DNA of 64,000 nt from assembly GCA_965601975.1 (NCBI GenBank), contig OZ271856.1, positions 2,542,001-2,606,000 of the forward strand, given 5' to 3'. The stretch is from JANQIO01 sp965601975. GTDB lineage: Bacteria > Pseudomonadota > Gammaproteobacteria > Pseudomonadales > Halieaceae. Below are positions 8,291-16,864 of this stretch, in pieces (position 1 is the stretch's first letter; every line of letters starts with the position of its first letter). The position numbers and the translations under genes were made by a program. The notes below the pieces were generated by a model. That model searched no databases, was not told the origin of the DNA, and was given only the letters and a program-made list of their open reading frames with translations.

Positions 8291-8659
8291 CTAACCCATG
8301 ACGAACGCATTGAGTTTATTCCCATCCGGGTCGCGGAAGTAGCCCGCGTAGAAGCCCTCCCCGCGCGGGCCGGCAGGGCCTTCGTCGGTTGCACCGAGCT
8401 CCAACGCCTTTTTGTAGAACTGGTCCACCATGTCGGTGGATTCCATCCGCAGCGCCACCATCACCCCGTTGCCGACCGTAGCCGGATTGCCGTCGGCGGG
8501 CTTGATCACCGACAAGCAGGGCTCCTCCAGCGACGTGCCCCAGGCGACGAAGCTGTCGTCCTCCAGCACGCGGGCGCAGCCGATCGTGGCCATGAGCGCG
8601 TCGTAGAAGGCGCAGGCCTTTTCAATATCGTTGGTGCCAAGGGTGACGTAGCCGATCAT
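8291..8659 (-). CDS. VOC-family (glyoxalase/bleomycin-resistance fold) protein
   Basis: A 122-residue protein with one vicinal-oxygen-chelate module pair: N-terminal MIGYVTLGTNDIEKACAFYDAL and C-terminal GFYAGYFRDPDGNKLNAFVM are typical. The metal-ligand positions seen in glyoxalase I are only partly recognisable, so the activity and substrate are unknown. The internal ATG at 8659 is preferred over an ATG ten codons upstream, because a GGAGA ribosome site sits 8 bp before it and the protein then begins at the domain edge. It is on the same strand as the hydrogenase operon and 116 bp before it, but nothing ties the two functionally. Confidence 0.85.
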   Translation of the reverse strand: MIGYVTLGTNDIEKACAFYDALMATIGCARVLEDDSFVAWGTSLEEPCLSVIKPADGNPATVGNGVMVALRMESTDMVDQFYKKALELGATDEGPAGPRGEGFYAGYFRDPDGNKLNAFVMG

Positions 8660-8732
8660 GGGACTTTCTCCGTTTGTGGGTAGCCCCAAGTGTAGACGCC
8701 AAACGACTCACTGGCGTGGCGGAAACGGGAAA

Positions 8733-9401
8733 CTAGTCGAAGGCGTAGTTGAAACGCTTTAGGTAGAACCTATAGACGCGCTCCAGCAGCTGCCGCGTCG
8801 CCTCATCGTAGTACTGGCGGTAGTCGGAGTCGCGCTCGGTGACGTTTTCCCTGGCCAGTGCAGGCGGTGACTCAACACCCCGCTCTTTCATCCACTCCGC
8901 AAAAGTCTCGTCCATGGCTTCAAAGCGCAGAAAGTAGTCAGCGTGGTGGCCGAATTCCGAATGCAGCATCTCGGCATGATCGTCAGGGAATGCCGCCCAG
9001 TGCTGCTGCATCCATTCCGAAAAGCTCAGCTGAGTGGCCAGGCGCACCCCGTCGATGTCACTCTGTTTCTTGAACAGGTGGCTGTCGGGATTGTCGAGCT
9101 GTTTGCTCCAACGATCCCGCTTGCGGATGTAGGCGGTCACCCAGAAATCAAACGGGTTGCGGGTGGTGGTCACCACCTGGTATTCGTCCAGTGGCCGCGG
9201 CAGCAGGTTCCAGCGCTCGAAATCCCGGTAGGTCGTGTGCTTGCCATCCACCAGGCCATCTTCCCCCGGCCCCATCCGGACATCACCTTCGGGGCAGTAT
9301 TCTCCAATCCCCGAGTCCACCAGCGCTCGCGCGGTGGCGGTGCTGCCGGTGCCGGGAGACAGCAGGAACAGGAAATTGTATTGCTCGGAAACGACTGCCA
9401 C
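8733..9401 (-). CDS. sulfotransferase-family protein
   Basis: A 222-residue P-loop protein. The N-terminus FLFLLSPGTGSTATARAL corresponds to the PAPS 5'-phosphosulfate-binding loop of sulfotransferases. VVTTTRNPFDFWVTAYIRK at about residue 80 matches the 3'-phosphate-binding segment with its conserved Arg and region around Ser/Asn. The acceptor is unknown; bacterial relatives act on carbohydrates, lipids or small molecules. The assigned start is GTG at 9401 with a poor ribosome site. The gene stands alone between the VOC gene and tRNA-Gly. Confidence 0.82.
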   Translation of the reverse strand: MAVVSEQYNFLFLLSPGTGSTATARALVDSGIGEYCPEGDVRMGPGEDGLVDGKHTTYRDFERWNLLPRPLDEYQVVTTTRNPFDFWVTAYIRKRDRWSKQLDNPDSHLFKKQSDIDGVRLATQLSFSEWMQQHWAAFPDDHAEMLHSEFGHHADYFLRFEAMDETFAEWMKERGVESPPALARENVTERDSDYRQYYDEATRQLLERVYRFYLKRFNYAFD

Positions 9402-9437
9402 GGTGCTCGCTTACGACTCATGCGGTCGGGAGGAATT

Positions 9438-9511
9438 TGGAGCGGGTGATGGGAATCGAACCCACGTTAGAAGCTTGGGAAGCTCCGGTTCTACCATTGA
9501 ACTACACCCGC
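9438..9511 (-). tRNA. tRNA-Gly (anticodon CCC)
   Basis: A full cloverleaf is readable on the minus strand. Acceptor stem GCGGGTG pairs with the 3' strand TCACCCGC before TCCA. The D arm is GTTC...GAAC. The anticodon stem GGAGC/GCTTC has loop TTCCCAA (U33 present, anticodon CCC). The T arm contains TTCGATT. The CCA end is encoded (complement of 9438-9440). The first 18 nt recur in a fragment at 13523-13540. Confidence 0.95.
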
Positions 9512-9639
9512 ATGCTGATCATTCTACAGCCTCTCCCGCCACCCATCTATTGAACTGTGATAGAGAAACGGTTGCGGCGCATACTCGATGACCCTGATTT
9601 CGTTATCATTGCAGCGTGAAATGGTAATGGAGACTGTTT

Positions 9640-10974
9640 GTGCGACTGGCCAGTGACGACATCCTGATTGATAAAGGCGCCCAGGACCCTGTCTATGATG
9701 CGGTCTACCCGTCCTACACGGACTTCGCGCTATGGAACCCATCATCCTGGACGAGCGGCCATCCGTTCGAGCTTTACAAACTCATGCGGGAGACCGCCCC
9801 CGTCATGTGGTCACCCGCCCGCGAGGAGCTGTCCGGGTTCTGGTCTGTTACCCGCTACGATGATATTCGAAAGGTGGAGCTGGCGCCGGATGTTTTTTCT
9901 TCAGAGCGCGGCAGCATCAACCTGAGCGTTCCGGCGCGAGAGCATTGGAAGCCGGAAAAGTTGATGCTCGCCTCCTTCAACTCACTCATCAATCTTGATG
10001 CGCAGCGGCATCTCGAGATGCGATTGCAGCAGAAGAAATTTTTCCTGCCACCTGAATACATCGCCACACTGCGTGAAAAGGTTGCACGCAAAGTCGACGC
10101 GCTCCTGGATGATATGGAGCGGCGCGGCCCCGTTGTCGATTTTGTGAAGGTGTTTGCCGAGCAGCTGCCGCTTTTCACGCTCTGTGAAATGCTGGGTATT
10201 GATGAAGAAGACCGGCCAAAGGTCGTTCACTGGATGCACTACCTGGAAATGGCATCCCAGTACCTGACCAATCCCTGGCAAACCTTTTTCTCAGCCCCGC
10301 TGTTGCCGCTGCGCTTCAAGTCCGTGGTGAACGATATGTTCGCCTATGGCGAGCGCGTGATGGCGGATCGCCGGCAAAGGCCGCGCGACGACCTGCTGAC
10401 CGCCATCGCCCAGTCCACCATGGAGGGAGAACTCCTACCCCAGGAATACCTGGACGGATCCTGGTTGCTCATCATTTTTGCGGGGAACGACACAACGCGA
10501 AACTCACTCTCCGGCACCCTGCGACTGATGACCGAGTTCCCCGAACAGCGCGCCATGCTGCTGGAAGACCCGGCCCTCATACCCCGGATGTCAGATGAGG
10601 CACTGCGTATGATATCCCCGGTGATTCATATGCGCAGAACCGCCACCGCAGATACCGAGCTGCAAGGCCAGAAGATTGCCAGGGATGAAAAGGTGGTGCT
10701 CTGGTATGGCGCGGGGAATCGCGATCCGGATGTTTTCCCGAACCCCGACGTGTTCGACATGCATCGCCCGAATGTGAGCAAGCATGTCGCGTTCGGTCAC
10801 GGAGTGCACAAGTGCCTTGGCTTCCGCGTGGCAAAAATGCAGCTGGAAATCGCGTATGAACGCATCTTTGATCGCTTTCCCAATATCACCTGGACGGGAA
10901 AGCAGAAAATCGCGCCAAACGCCCTGGTGCACGCGATATCAAGCCTGCAGGTTGACCTCTACGGCAAAGGTTGA
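9640..10974 (+). CDS. cytochrome P450
   Basis: A soluble bacterial P450 of 444 residues. The I-helix oxygen-activation motif is IFAGNDTTRNS (about residues 279-289), the K-helix ExxR is DEALRM, and the haem loop FGHGVHKCLG places the axial thiolate at Cys392. No membrane anchor is seen. A 2-oxidoreductase partner (ferredoxin and reductase) is not encoded nearby. The context, a large acyl-CoA and Ltp/DUF35 cluster starting 3.5 kb away, suggests hydroxylation of a lipid, terpenoid or steroid side chain as in CYP125/142-type enzymes. That is inference only. The start is GTG at 9640 with GGAG seven bases upstream. The 3' end is only 6 bp from the convergent ATPase gene. Confidence 0.93.
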   Translation: MRLASDDILIDKGAQDPVYDAVYPSYTDFALWNPSSWTSGHPFELYKLMRETAPVMWSPAREELSGFWSVTRYDDIRKVELAPDVFSSERGSINLSVPAREHWKPEKLMLASFNSLINLDAQRHLEMRLQQKKFFLPPEYIATLREKVARKVDALLDDMERRGPVVDFVKVFAEQLPLFTLCEMLGIDEEDRPKVVHWMHYLEMASQYLTNPWQTFFSAPLLPLRFKSVVNDMFAYGERVMADRRQRPRDDLLTAIAQSTMEGELLPQEYLDGSWLLIIFAGNDTTRNSLSGTLRLMTEFPEQRAMLLEDPALIPRMSDEALRMISPVIHMRRTATADTELQGQKIARDEKVVLWYGAGNRDPDVFPNPDVFDMHRPNVSKHVAFGHGVHKCLGFRVAKMQLEIAYERIFDRFPNITWTGKQKIAPNALVHAISSLQVDLYGKG

Positions 10975-10980
10975 CGGCAG

Positions 10981-13476
10981 TCAGGGCGCACGCCGCGACC
11001 AGAGCTCAGCACCCAGCGCCGTCACCAGCAGTGCGCAGAATACGGCTGCGATCACCGGCAGCGTGAGCGGCGCCAGGCCCAGCAGCGTCCGCAGCGGCGC
11101 CAGCGTGAACGTGAGGATCGACAGCACCACGCTGAAGGCCACGATGACGTTGAGCACGCGGTTGGGGACGACTGCCCCGGTGAGCCTGCGCGCCGGGTAG
11201 GCAAAGGCCAGCTGTGCCAGGGACTCATAGACGAACACCGCTGTCAGTGTCACTGTCCCAAGGTATCCAACAGCCGGCAATGTAAAGAACAGGGCGAGCC
11301 CCAGTGCTGCCTTGATACCCCCCGTCACGAGGATGAACCGGATATCCGCGCGGGAGAGAAGTGGCGCGCCGGGCGGTCGGGGCTGCTGGGCGAGCACGCC
11401 GGGATTGCGATCGAGTCCCAGCGCCAGCGCAGGCGGGCCATCGGCCAAGACGTTGATCCACAGCAGCTGCACCGCCAGCAGCGGCACCAGCAGGTTGCCG
11501 CCTTCATCGCGCATGTCCAGCAGCGCGGCTCCCGTCACGCCGACGGCCACCAGCAGGGTCAGGGCAACATTGGTGGAGAACAGGAAGCGAATAAACTTGA
11601 GAATGTTCGCGTAAATGCTGCGCCCTTCCTCGACCGCAGCGGTAATGGTGGCAAAGTTGTCGTCGAGCAGGACCAGGTCCGCGACTTCCCTCGTCACATC
11701 GCTGCCCCGCTGGCCCATGGCGACACCGATATCCGCCCGCTTCAGCGCCGGCGCGTCATTGACCCCGTCTCCGGTCATGGCGACGATCTCGCCGTTTGAC
11801 TGTAACGCCTCGACCAATGCCAACTTGTGCTGGGGACTGACCCGAGCGAACACGTTCACACTGCCCACGCGCTCGGCGAGGGCGGTGCGATCCAGGTTTT
11901 CAAGCTCGGCGCCGGTCATGACCTCGGCGGCCTCGATGCCGACGTCCTGGGCGATGGCCCGCGCCGTCGCAGGGTGATCGCCGGTGATCATCAGGACCCG
12001 GATGCCGGCTTGCTGCGTGTCTCCGATGGCCGGGGGCACCTCCTCCCTCGGGGGATCCCAGAGGCCCACCAGGCCCAGCCACTGCACCTCGGTCTCGCCT
12101 TCGCCTGGCGCCCAGGCCAGGGCCAGCACCCGGTTTCCGGCGGCCGCCAAAGATTCGATCTGGCCGGCCCATCTCTCTCGTTCATCCGGTGACAGGCGAC
12201 TGCGAGCGAGCAGCACTTCCGGGGCACCCTTGAGGTAGGAAAACACCTCACCGGCCTCGTCGTGAACGGTCACCCGCATGAACTTCCACTCCGAGTCGAA
12301 GGGGCGCTCAGAAATTCGCTTGTACCGGGAACGGGTTTCAGCGGGATCGAGACCCTGTTCAGCGGCATACCGGTATAGACCGATCTCGATAGGATCGCCC
12401 GATCCCCCGTCGGGCTCTGCCTCGGCCGCCAGCACCATCGCCAGCAGCGCGCGCCCGGGATCCGTGGCGTCCAGGGACCGGACCGTCATACTGTTTTCCG
12501 TGAGGGTCCCGGTCTTGTCTGTGGCCACCACGGTGACCGAGCCCAGGGCCTCGACCGAGGACAGACGCCGCACCACGGCCCGACGGGAAGCCATTCGCTC
12601 GGTGCCCAACGCCAGTGTAAGAGTGAGGACGGCTGGAAGCCCCTCGGGTACCACCGCGACAGCCACTGCCACGGCAAACAGGAGGGCTTCATCGATGCGC
12701 TCGATGCCATCGATCCCGACGCCCGCCACCACGAGCATGACGGCCAGGGCAGCAACCCACTGGGCGATCCGGTGTCCGAAGTGCGTCATGCGCCGCTCGA
12801 GCGGCGTGGTCTCGGCCTCGACCGAGGCCAGCATGCCGGCAATCTGCCCCATCGCTGATGCAGGTCCTGTTCGCGTCACGGTGAGCCAACCCAGGCCCCG
12901 CACGGAAAGTGTTCCCGAGAACACCTCCTCGCCGACCGCGCGGTCCACCGCCACCGATTCACCGGTGAGCACAGACTCGTCAACCAGCAGACCCTGCTCG
13001 CCCTCGAGCACGCCGTCGGCGGGAATGCGGTCCCCCGCCGCCACCCGGGCAAGGTCTCCCGGCACCAGCTGGGATGCCGGAATCTGCACAAGGTCTCCGT
13101 CCCGGCGCACCCAGACTTTCGGGGCCGCCAGCGCCCGCAATCGCGACAAGGCATCTTCCGCCCGGTACTCCTGCCAGACGCCCATTACCGTGTTGAAGGC
13201 CAGGATGAGGAGAATCGCCAGGGACTCGATGGGCCAGCCTTTCGCACCCTCGATGACCCAGATCACCACGTCGAGGGCAAGCGCAAACAGGAGGATATAG
13301 ATGATGGGACTCTGGAGCTGGCGGGCTACCCGCACCCAGGCGGCGACTCGCTCCGCTGGAGGTAACTGATTGGGGCCGTGCTGGTCGAGAAGACGGGCGG
13401 CTTCGGCGGAGCTGAGCCCGCCGGCGGCGGAGCCGCGCTCAGGGTCGATGCGGACCGGGGGATGGTCGTCATTCAT
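10981..13476 (-). CDS. cation-translocating P-type ATPase (Ca2+/PMR1-like)
   Basis: An 831-residue integral membrane pump. It shows the N-terminal cation-ATPase domain, the actuator motif LTGES, the M4 motif VVPEGLPA, the phosphorylated Asp at about residue 319 (DKTGTLT), the hinge GDGVNDAPALKRADIG, and C-terminal helices. M6 carries NVLADGPPALALG with the Asn and Asp used for calcium binding in SERCA. M5 reads STNVALTLL where SERCA has NIGE, so the site-I glutamate is absent, as in single-site PMR1-type pumps. Calcium or manganese export is likely; monovalent cations cannot be excluded. Its 5' leader contains a tRNA-Gly-like fragment starting 47 bp upstream. It is convergent with the P450 gene. 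Confidence 0.92.
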   Translation of the reverse strand: MNDDHPPVRIDPERGSAAGGLSSAEAARLLDQHGPNQLPPAERVAAWVRVARQLQSPIIYILLFALALDVVIWVIEGAKGWPIESLAILLILAFNTVMGVWQEYRAEDALSRLRALAAPKVWVRRDGDLVQIPASQLVPGDLARVAAGDRIPADGVLEGEQGLLVDESVLTGESVAVDRAVGEEVFSGTLSVRGLGWLTVTRTGPASAMGQIAGMLASVEAETTPLERRMTHFGHRIAQWVAALAVMLVVAGVGIDGIERIDEALLFAVAVAVAVVPEGLPAVLTLTLALGTERMASRRAVVRRLSSVEALGSVTVVATDKTGTLTENSMTVRSLDATDPGRALLAMVLAAEAEPDGGSGDPIEIGLYRYAAEQGLDPAETRSRYKRISERPFDSEWKFMRVTVHDEAGEVFSYLKGAPEVLLARSRLSPDERERWAGQIESLAAAGNRVLALAWAPGEGETEVQWLGLVGLWDPPREEVPPAIGDTQQAGIRVLMITGDHPATARAIAQDVGIEAAEVMTGAELENLDRTALAERVGSVNVFARVSPQHKLALVEALQSNGEIVAMTGDGVNDAPALKRADIGVAMGQRGSDVTREVADLVLLDDNFATITAAVEEGRSIYANILKFIRFLFSTNVALTLLVAVGVTGAALLDMRDEGGNLLVPLLAVQLLWINVLADGPPALALGLDRNPGVLAQQPRPPGAPLLSRADIRFILVTGGIKAALGLALFFTLPAVGYLGTVTLTAVFVYESLAQLAFAYPARRLTGAVVPNRVLNVIVAFSVVLSILTFTLAPLRTLLGLAPLTLPVIAAVFCALLVTALGAELWSRRAP

Positions 13477-13520
13477 TGTCGCTGGTCATCTTCGCGGTTG
13501 CAGCCCGGGTGCTCTGGATT

Positions 13521-13540
13521 ATCCATTGAACTACACCCGC
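13521..13540 (-). pseudogene. tRNA-Gly 5'-end fragment
   Basis: On the minus strand GCGGGTGTAGTTCAATGG is identical to the first 18 nt of the intact tRNA-Gly(CCC) gene at 9438-9511, then diverges (GATAATCC instead of TAGAACC). No anticodon arm, T arm or CCA follows, so it is not a working tRNA. It sits 47 bp upstream of the P-type ATPase start. The two copies flank the P450/ATPase segment as 18-bp direct repeats in the same orientation. Confidence 0.7.
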
Positions 13541-13581
13541 GTACGGGGCAATCTAGTCGAGGATACAGATCGAGGCAATCC

Positions 13582-14052
13582 ATGTCCGAACAGTTTTCCA
13601 TCAGCTCTGAACTCGCCGTCTCCGCGGAGGCGCTGTGGCGCCACGCGGTATCCCCCGTGGACATCAACGCCGAATTCCGGCCCCTGCTGCAGATGCGCTT
13701 CCCGCCGGGAATGGAAGATGTCACCGAGGGCTGGACGCCCAGCAGTATCGGCTTTCGGAGCTGGATCCTCCTCGGTGGGGTGCTGCCGGTCGACTACGAC
13801 GACCTGCGCTTCACCGAGCTTGAACCCGGACGCTACTTCCAGGAGCGCTCCACCATGCTGACCCAGGCATTCTGGTCCCACCGGCGGGAGATAACGCCGC
13901 TGCCGGGCGGGGCGCGCATCACCGATAGGGTCGAGTTCTCGCCGCGCGCGACCGTCCTGACGCCGCTGTTCGAAAAGATATTTCCCCTGGTATTTCGCTA
14001 TCGGCACCGCAACCTGCGGCGCATGTACGGACGCCTGATCACGGAGGGATAA
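13582..14052 (+). CDS. SRPBCC/START-like ligand-binding protein, uncharacterised
   Basis: A 156-residue protein. The opening (FSISSELAVSAEALWRHAV) and the following alternation of strands, with 'RITDRVEFSPRATVLTPLFEKIFPLVFRYRHRNLRRM' split across the end, are characteristic of small polyketide-cyclase/SRPBCC proteins that bind hydrophobic ligands. No catalytic residues can be assigned. The start ATG 13582 has GAGG 6 bp upstream; the longer frame to 13378 would run across the tRNA fragment and into the ATPase gene and is rejected. It abuts the next gene (TAAATG), so the two are probably co-transcribed. Confidence 0.75.
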   Translation: MSEQFSISSELAVSAEALWRHAVSPVDINAEFRPLLQMRFPPGMEDVTEGWTPSSIGFRSWILLGGVLPVDYDDLRFTELEPGRYFQERSTMLTQAFWSHRREITPLPGGARITDRVEFSPRATVLTPLFEKIFPLVFRYRHRNLRRMYGRLITEG

Positions 14053-14535
14053 ATGGCTTTCAATGAATCACTCGCGCACCTGCTGGACGAACGGCGCATT
14101 GCTACGCTCACCACTTTCAGCGAGGACGGCATGCCCCACGTCACCGCGGTGTGGTACCTGTGGGAGGACGGCGCACTCTATATTGCCACCAGCCAGCGGG
14201 CCTCCAAGGGCAAGAACCTGGCCAGGGATCCACGCATGGCCCTGTGCATCGAATCCCGAGAGGACGGCAGGGAATCGGGCATGAGCGCATCCGGAAAAGC
14301 CGAGCTGCTGACCGGCGAGGCGGCCGCACCGCTCGCGCACCGGGTCAATGCCAAGTACCTTACCCAGGCCGCTCTGGACCACCCGGCCATCGGGCCAGCG
14401 TTTATCGACATGTCAGACCTGGTGGTCAAGCTGGTGCCGGAGAAATGGATCTCCTGGGACATGGCTGCGCTGGGCGAGGAGCTGTTTGGCGAAGGCGTCG
14501 ACGAGGCGGAGTACTTCCACCCCACCCTGAAGTAA
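14053..14535 (+). CDS. pyridoxamine 5'-phosphate oxidase-like (PPOX) flavoprotein
   Basis: A 160-residue split-barrel flavin-binding protein. RIATLTTFSEDGMPHVTAVWYLWEDGALYIAT and KGKNLARDPRMALCIE are typical of small PPOX-class enzymes that use FMN or F420. The ATG follows the stop of the SRPBCC gene without a gap. It is convergent with the enoyl-CoA hydratase gene, with adjacent stops. The substrate is unknown; F420 use would be unexpected in a gammaproteobacterium, so FMN or another ligand is more likely. Confidence 0.82.
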   Translation: MAFNESLAHLLDERRIATLTTFSEDGMPHVTAVWYLWEDGALYIATSQRASKGKNLARDPRMALCIESREDGRESGMSASGKAELLTGEAAAPLAHRVNAKYLTQAALDHPAIGPAFIDMSDLVVKLVPEKWISWDMAALGEELFGEGVDEAEYFHPTLK

Positions 14536-15291
14536 TCAGTCGAAGCGCGGCTTGCGCTTTTCCATGAAGGCGGTCAGCGCTTCGATGTTGTCCGGCGAGC
14601 CCGCCTGGCGCGCCATGGCCGCATCCTCCAGTTCGAAAGCGGCATCGATGTGCTGTCGGTGCGGGAGCCTGAGCGTCGCCTTGATCTCTTTCAGTGCGCT
14701 CACCGGCCACTGGGCAATCTCCGCGGCTTTCTCCAGGGCGGCTTCCAGCAGCGCGTCATCGGGATAAGCGCGCGCCGCGATGCCGCAGTCCACTGCGCGC
14801 GCCGCATCGATCCACTCCGCTGTGTAGAACAGCTCCGCCGCCTGCTGCGCGCCGATGTTGGCCTGCAGCATGTAGCTGGAGGCGAACTCAGGCGGCAGCC
14901 CCAGCGCCGCGAAGGGCAGGCGCATGCGCAGGCTCTCGCCCACGTAGCAGATATCCGCGTGAAACAGGATCGTGGCGCCGCCGCCAACAGACACGCCCCG
15001 GGCCGCACCGATCCAGGGTTTGCCGAAAGCCGCCACCGCCCGGGCGCAGGCGCCAAAAGGATGCTCGCCTTCCGGGTTTTCGCCAAAGCTGGCCAGGTCC
15101 ACGCCGGCGGAAAAGTTGTCGCCCTCCCCGGCCAATACCAGGCAGCGCACCTGCGGGTCCTTGTCCGCGGCGTCAAAAGCTGCGCCCAGCGCGCGCCACA
15201 TCTCGTTGTTGATGGCGTTCTTCTTCTCGGGCCGGTTCAGCCGGAGCAGGCGGACGTGATCGCGGTCCTCGCTGAGCAGGAAGTCCGACAT
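14536..15291 (-). CDS. enoyl-CoA hydratase/isomerase family protein
   Basis: A 251-residue crotonase-fold protein, last gene of the minus-strand catabolic cluster. LNRPEKKNAINNEMW, the CoA-binding/oxyanion segment NFSAGVDLASF, and ARGVSVGGGATILFHADICY are recognisable. In place of the two catalytic Glu of classical hydratase, the second site reads PFAALGLPPEFASSYML, which retains a Glu. The exact reaction (hydratase, isomerase or C-C hydrolase) is open. The start ATG directly follows the nitroreductase stop. Together with the second family member at 16035-16853 it would hydrate or isomerise an unsaturated acyl-CoA made in this pathway. Confidence 0.88.
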   Translation of the reverse strand: MSDFLLSEDRDHVRLLRLNRPEKKNAINNEMWRALGAAFDAADKDPQVRCLVLAGEGDNFSAGVDLASFGENPEGEHPFGACARAVAAFGKPWIGAARGVSVGGGATILFHADICYVGESLRMRLPFAALGLPPEFASSYMLQANIGAQQAAELFYTAEWIDAARAVDCGIAARAYPDDALLEAALEKAAEIAQWPVSALKEIKATLRLPHRQHIDAAFELEDAAMARQAGSPDNIEALTAFMEKRKPRFD

Positions 15292-15990
15292 TCAGCTGTG
15301 GTAGTGAGTCATATCCGCCAGGCTGCCGCGATCGGTCTGGCAGCCGTTGGCCGGGTGGGATTCGTCCTCGTAACCGAAGGACAAGCCGAACATGAGCCGG
15401 TTGCTGGGGTCGATGTCCAGCACCTCGCGGATCTGGCCCGCCATAAAGCTCAGCGCCGTCTGCGGGCAGCTCGCCAGGCCGTGGGCCACCATGGACAGCA
15501 TCAGGGTCTGGGCGTACATGCCCAGGTCGCAGGCCTCGCGAATGCCGAAGGGCTCCGGCAGGAACAGAAAGGCCACGTGCGGCGCGTCGAAACAGGTGAA
15601 ATTGCGCATGAAGGCAACGTTCCGCTTGTCCTTTTCTTCCCGGGCAATGCCCATGGCACTGTAGAGCGCCTCGGCGGAAGCGTACTGGCGATCCTTGTAG
15701 ACGCCCTCGTACTTGCCGTCGTAGGGAAAGTCCATGGTGAACTCACCCTTCATAAAGGCTTCCGGCATGATCTTGCGAAGCTGCTCCAGCTTCTCGCCGG
15801 AGGCGATGTGGGTCTGCCAGGGCTGGGTATTGCAGTTGGAGGGCGCGCGCAATGCCGTGCCGAATACCTGGTCGAGCACCGCCTGGGGTACCGGGTCGGG
15901 CTTGAAGCCGCGGGTGGACTTGCGGCGCTGGACGATGTCGCGGAATACCGTGCCGGTATCGATGGAGTCTTGCTGGAGTGCTTCGGTCAT
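15292..15990 (-). CDS. nitroreductase-family flavoprotein
   Basis: A 232-residue FMN-dependent oxidoreductase of the nitroreductase fold. VQRRKSTRGFKPDPVP carries the Arg-Ser-x-Arg-like FMN phosphate-binding segment, LRAPSNCNTQPWQTHI is the second FMN-binding motif, and AHGLASCPQTALSF the third. The start at 15990 was chosen because it is the first ATG at the family N-terminus; the longer open frame antiparallel to the neighbouring gene is rejected. In this cluster it may reduce a double bond or quinone-like intermediate, or detoxify; the substrate is unknown. It lies 44 bp downstream of an enoyl-CoA hydratase gene and directly before another. Confidence 0.88.
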   Translation of the reverse strand: MTEALQQDSIDTGTVFRDIVQRRKSTRGFKPDPVPQAVLDQVFGTALRAPSNCNTQPWQTHIASGEKLEQLRKIMPEAFMKGEFTMDFPYDGKYEGVYKDRQYASAEALYSAMGIAREEKDKRNVAFMRNFTCFDAPHVAFLFLPEPFGIREACDLGMYAQTLMLSMVAHGLASCPQTALSFMAGQIREVLDIDPSNRLMFGLSFGYEDESHPANGCQTDRGSLADMTHYHS

Positions 15991-16034
15991 GTGTCGGGGC
16001 TCTGGGTGAATGCGGCGCCTATGGTAACGCGCCG

Positions 16035-16853
16035 CTACTCGCCCTTGAACACCGCCTTGCGCTTTTCCTTGAAGGCCCGCATGCCTTCTTTCGCATCGGC
16101 GGAAGCGAATACCGGATTGGCCAGCTCGTCCGACGCCGCCATGGCCTCGTCCTCGTGCATGCACTCCTGGTGTTCGCGCAGGGAACGGGTCACCGCCTTC
16201 ACCGCCAGCGGGCCGTTCTCGCAGATACGCTCTGCGACCTCCCTGGCGACTGCCAGCGTCTCACCCTTGGGCACCACACGGTTGACCAGCCCGAAATCCA
16301 GGGCATGCTGGGCCGTGATATGTTCACCCAGCAGCAGCATCTCGGCGGCCAGGCAGTAGGGAATCTGGCGCCGCAGGCGAATCGTGGACCCCGACATGGG
16401 GTACAGGCCGCGGGCCACTTCCGTCACTCCAAAGGTGGCATCCTCCGCGGCGATGCGAATATCGGTCCCCTGCAGAATCTCGGTGCCTCCCGCCAGGGCG
16501 TAACCCTCCGCGGCCAGCACAATGGGCTTGCAGGGCCGGTTGTCCCGCAGCAGTGCCTGCCAGTGCACATTGGGCACCTCTGCCATCAGTGCCATGAACT
16601 CATCGGTGGCCTGCTGGTTGCCGTCGGCGCCGGCTTTCAGGTCCATGCCCGCGCAGAAGGTGTCACCGTTGGCGGTGAGAACCGCGCAGTACAGGTCGTC
16701 GTCTTCGTCCAGCAGGCGCCAGGCCCGGTACATGCCCAAAAGCATTTCCGGGGTAAAGGCGTTCTTGGCTTCCGGCCGATTGAGCGTAACCGTCAGGACA
16801 TGGCCATCCTGTTCGACGATGCAGTTCTTCGTGCTGATATCCAGCTCTGCCAT
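16035..16853 (-). CDS. enoyl-CoA hydratase/isomerase family protein
   Basis: A 272-residue crotonase-superfamily enzyme. Marks are LTVTLNRPEAKNAFTPEML, the oxyanion-hole segment DTFCAGMDLKAG, and AAEGYALAGGTEILQGTDIRIA, which carries the Gly-Gly-Thr-Glu where classical hydratases have a catalytic Glu, followed by TFGVTEVARGLYP with the second acidic position. It should act on enoyl-CoA esters produced after the acyl-CoA synthetase encoded just upstream (11 bp gap). A strong AAGGAG ribosome site precedes the ATG. Substrate chain length or ring system is not evident. Confidence 0.9.
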   Translation of the reverse strand: MAELDISTKNCIVEQDGHVLTVTLNRPEAKNAFTPEMLLGMYRAWRLLDEDDDLYCAVLTANGDTFCAGMDLKAGADGNQQATDEFMALMAEVPNVHWQALLRDNRPCKPIVLAAEGYALAGGTEILQGTDIRIAAEDATFGVTEVARGLYPMSGSTIRLRRQIPYCLAAEMLLLGEHITAQHALDFGLVNRVVPKGETLAVAREVAERICENGPLAVKAVTRSLREHQECMHEDEAMAASDELANPVFASADAKEGMRAFKEKRKAVFKGE

Positions 16854-16864
16854 GGGGCTCTCCT

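Noticed and set aside
9552..9639. Small ORF upstream of the P450
   Set aside because: No ribosome site or conserved features; it is treated as the P450 promoter region.
13521..13560. A second complete tRNA-Gly gene
   Set aside because: Only the first 18 nt match; no anticodon arm, T arm or 3' end follows.
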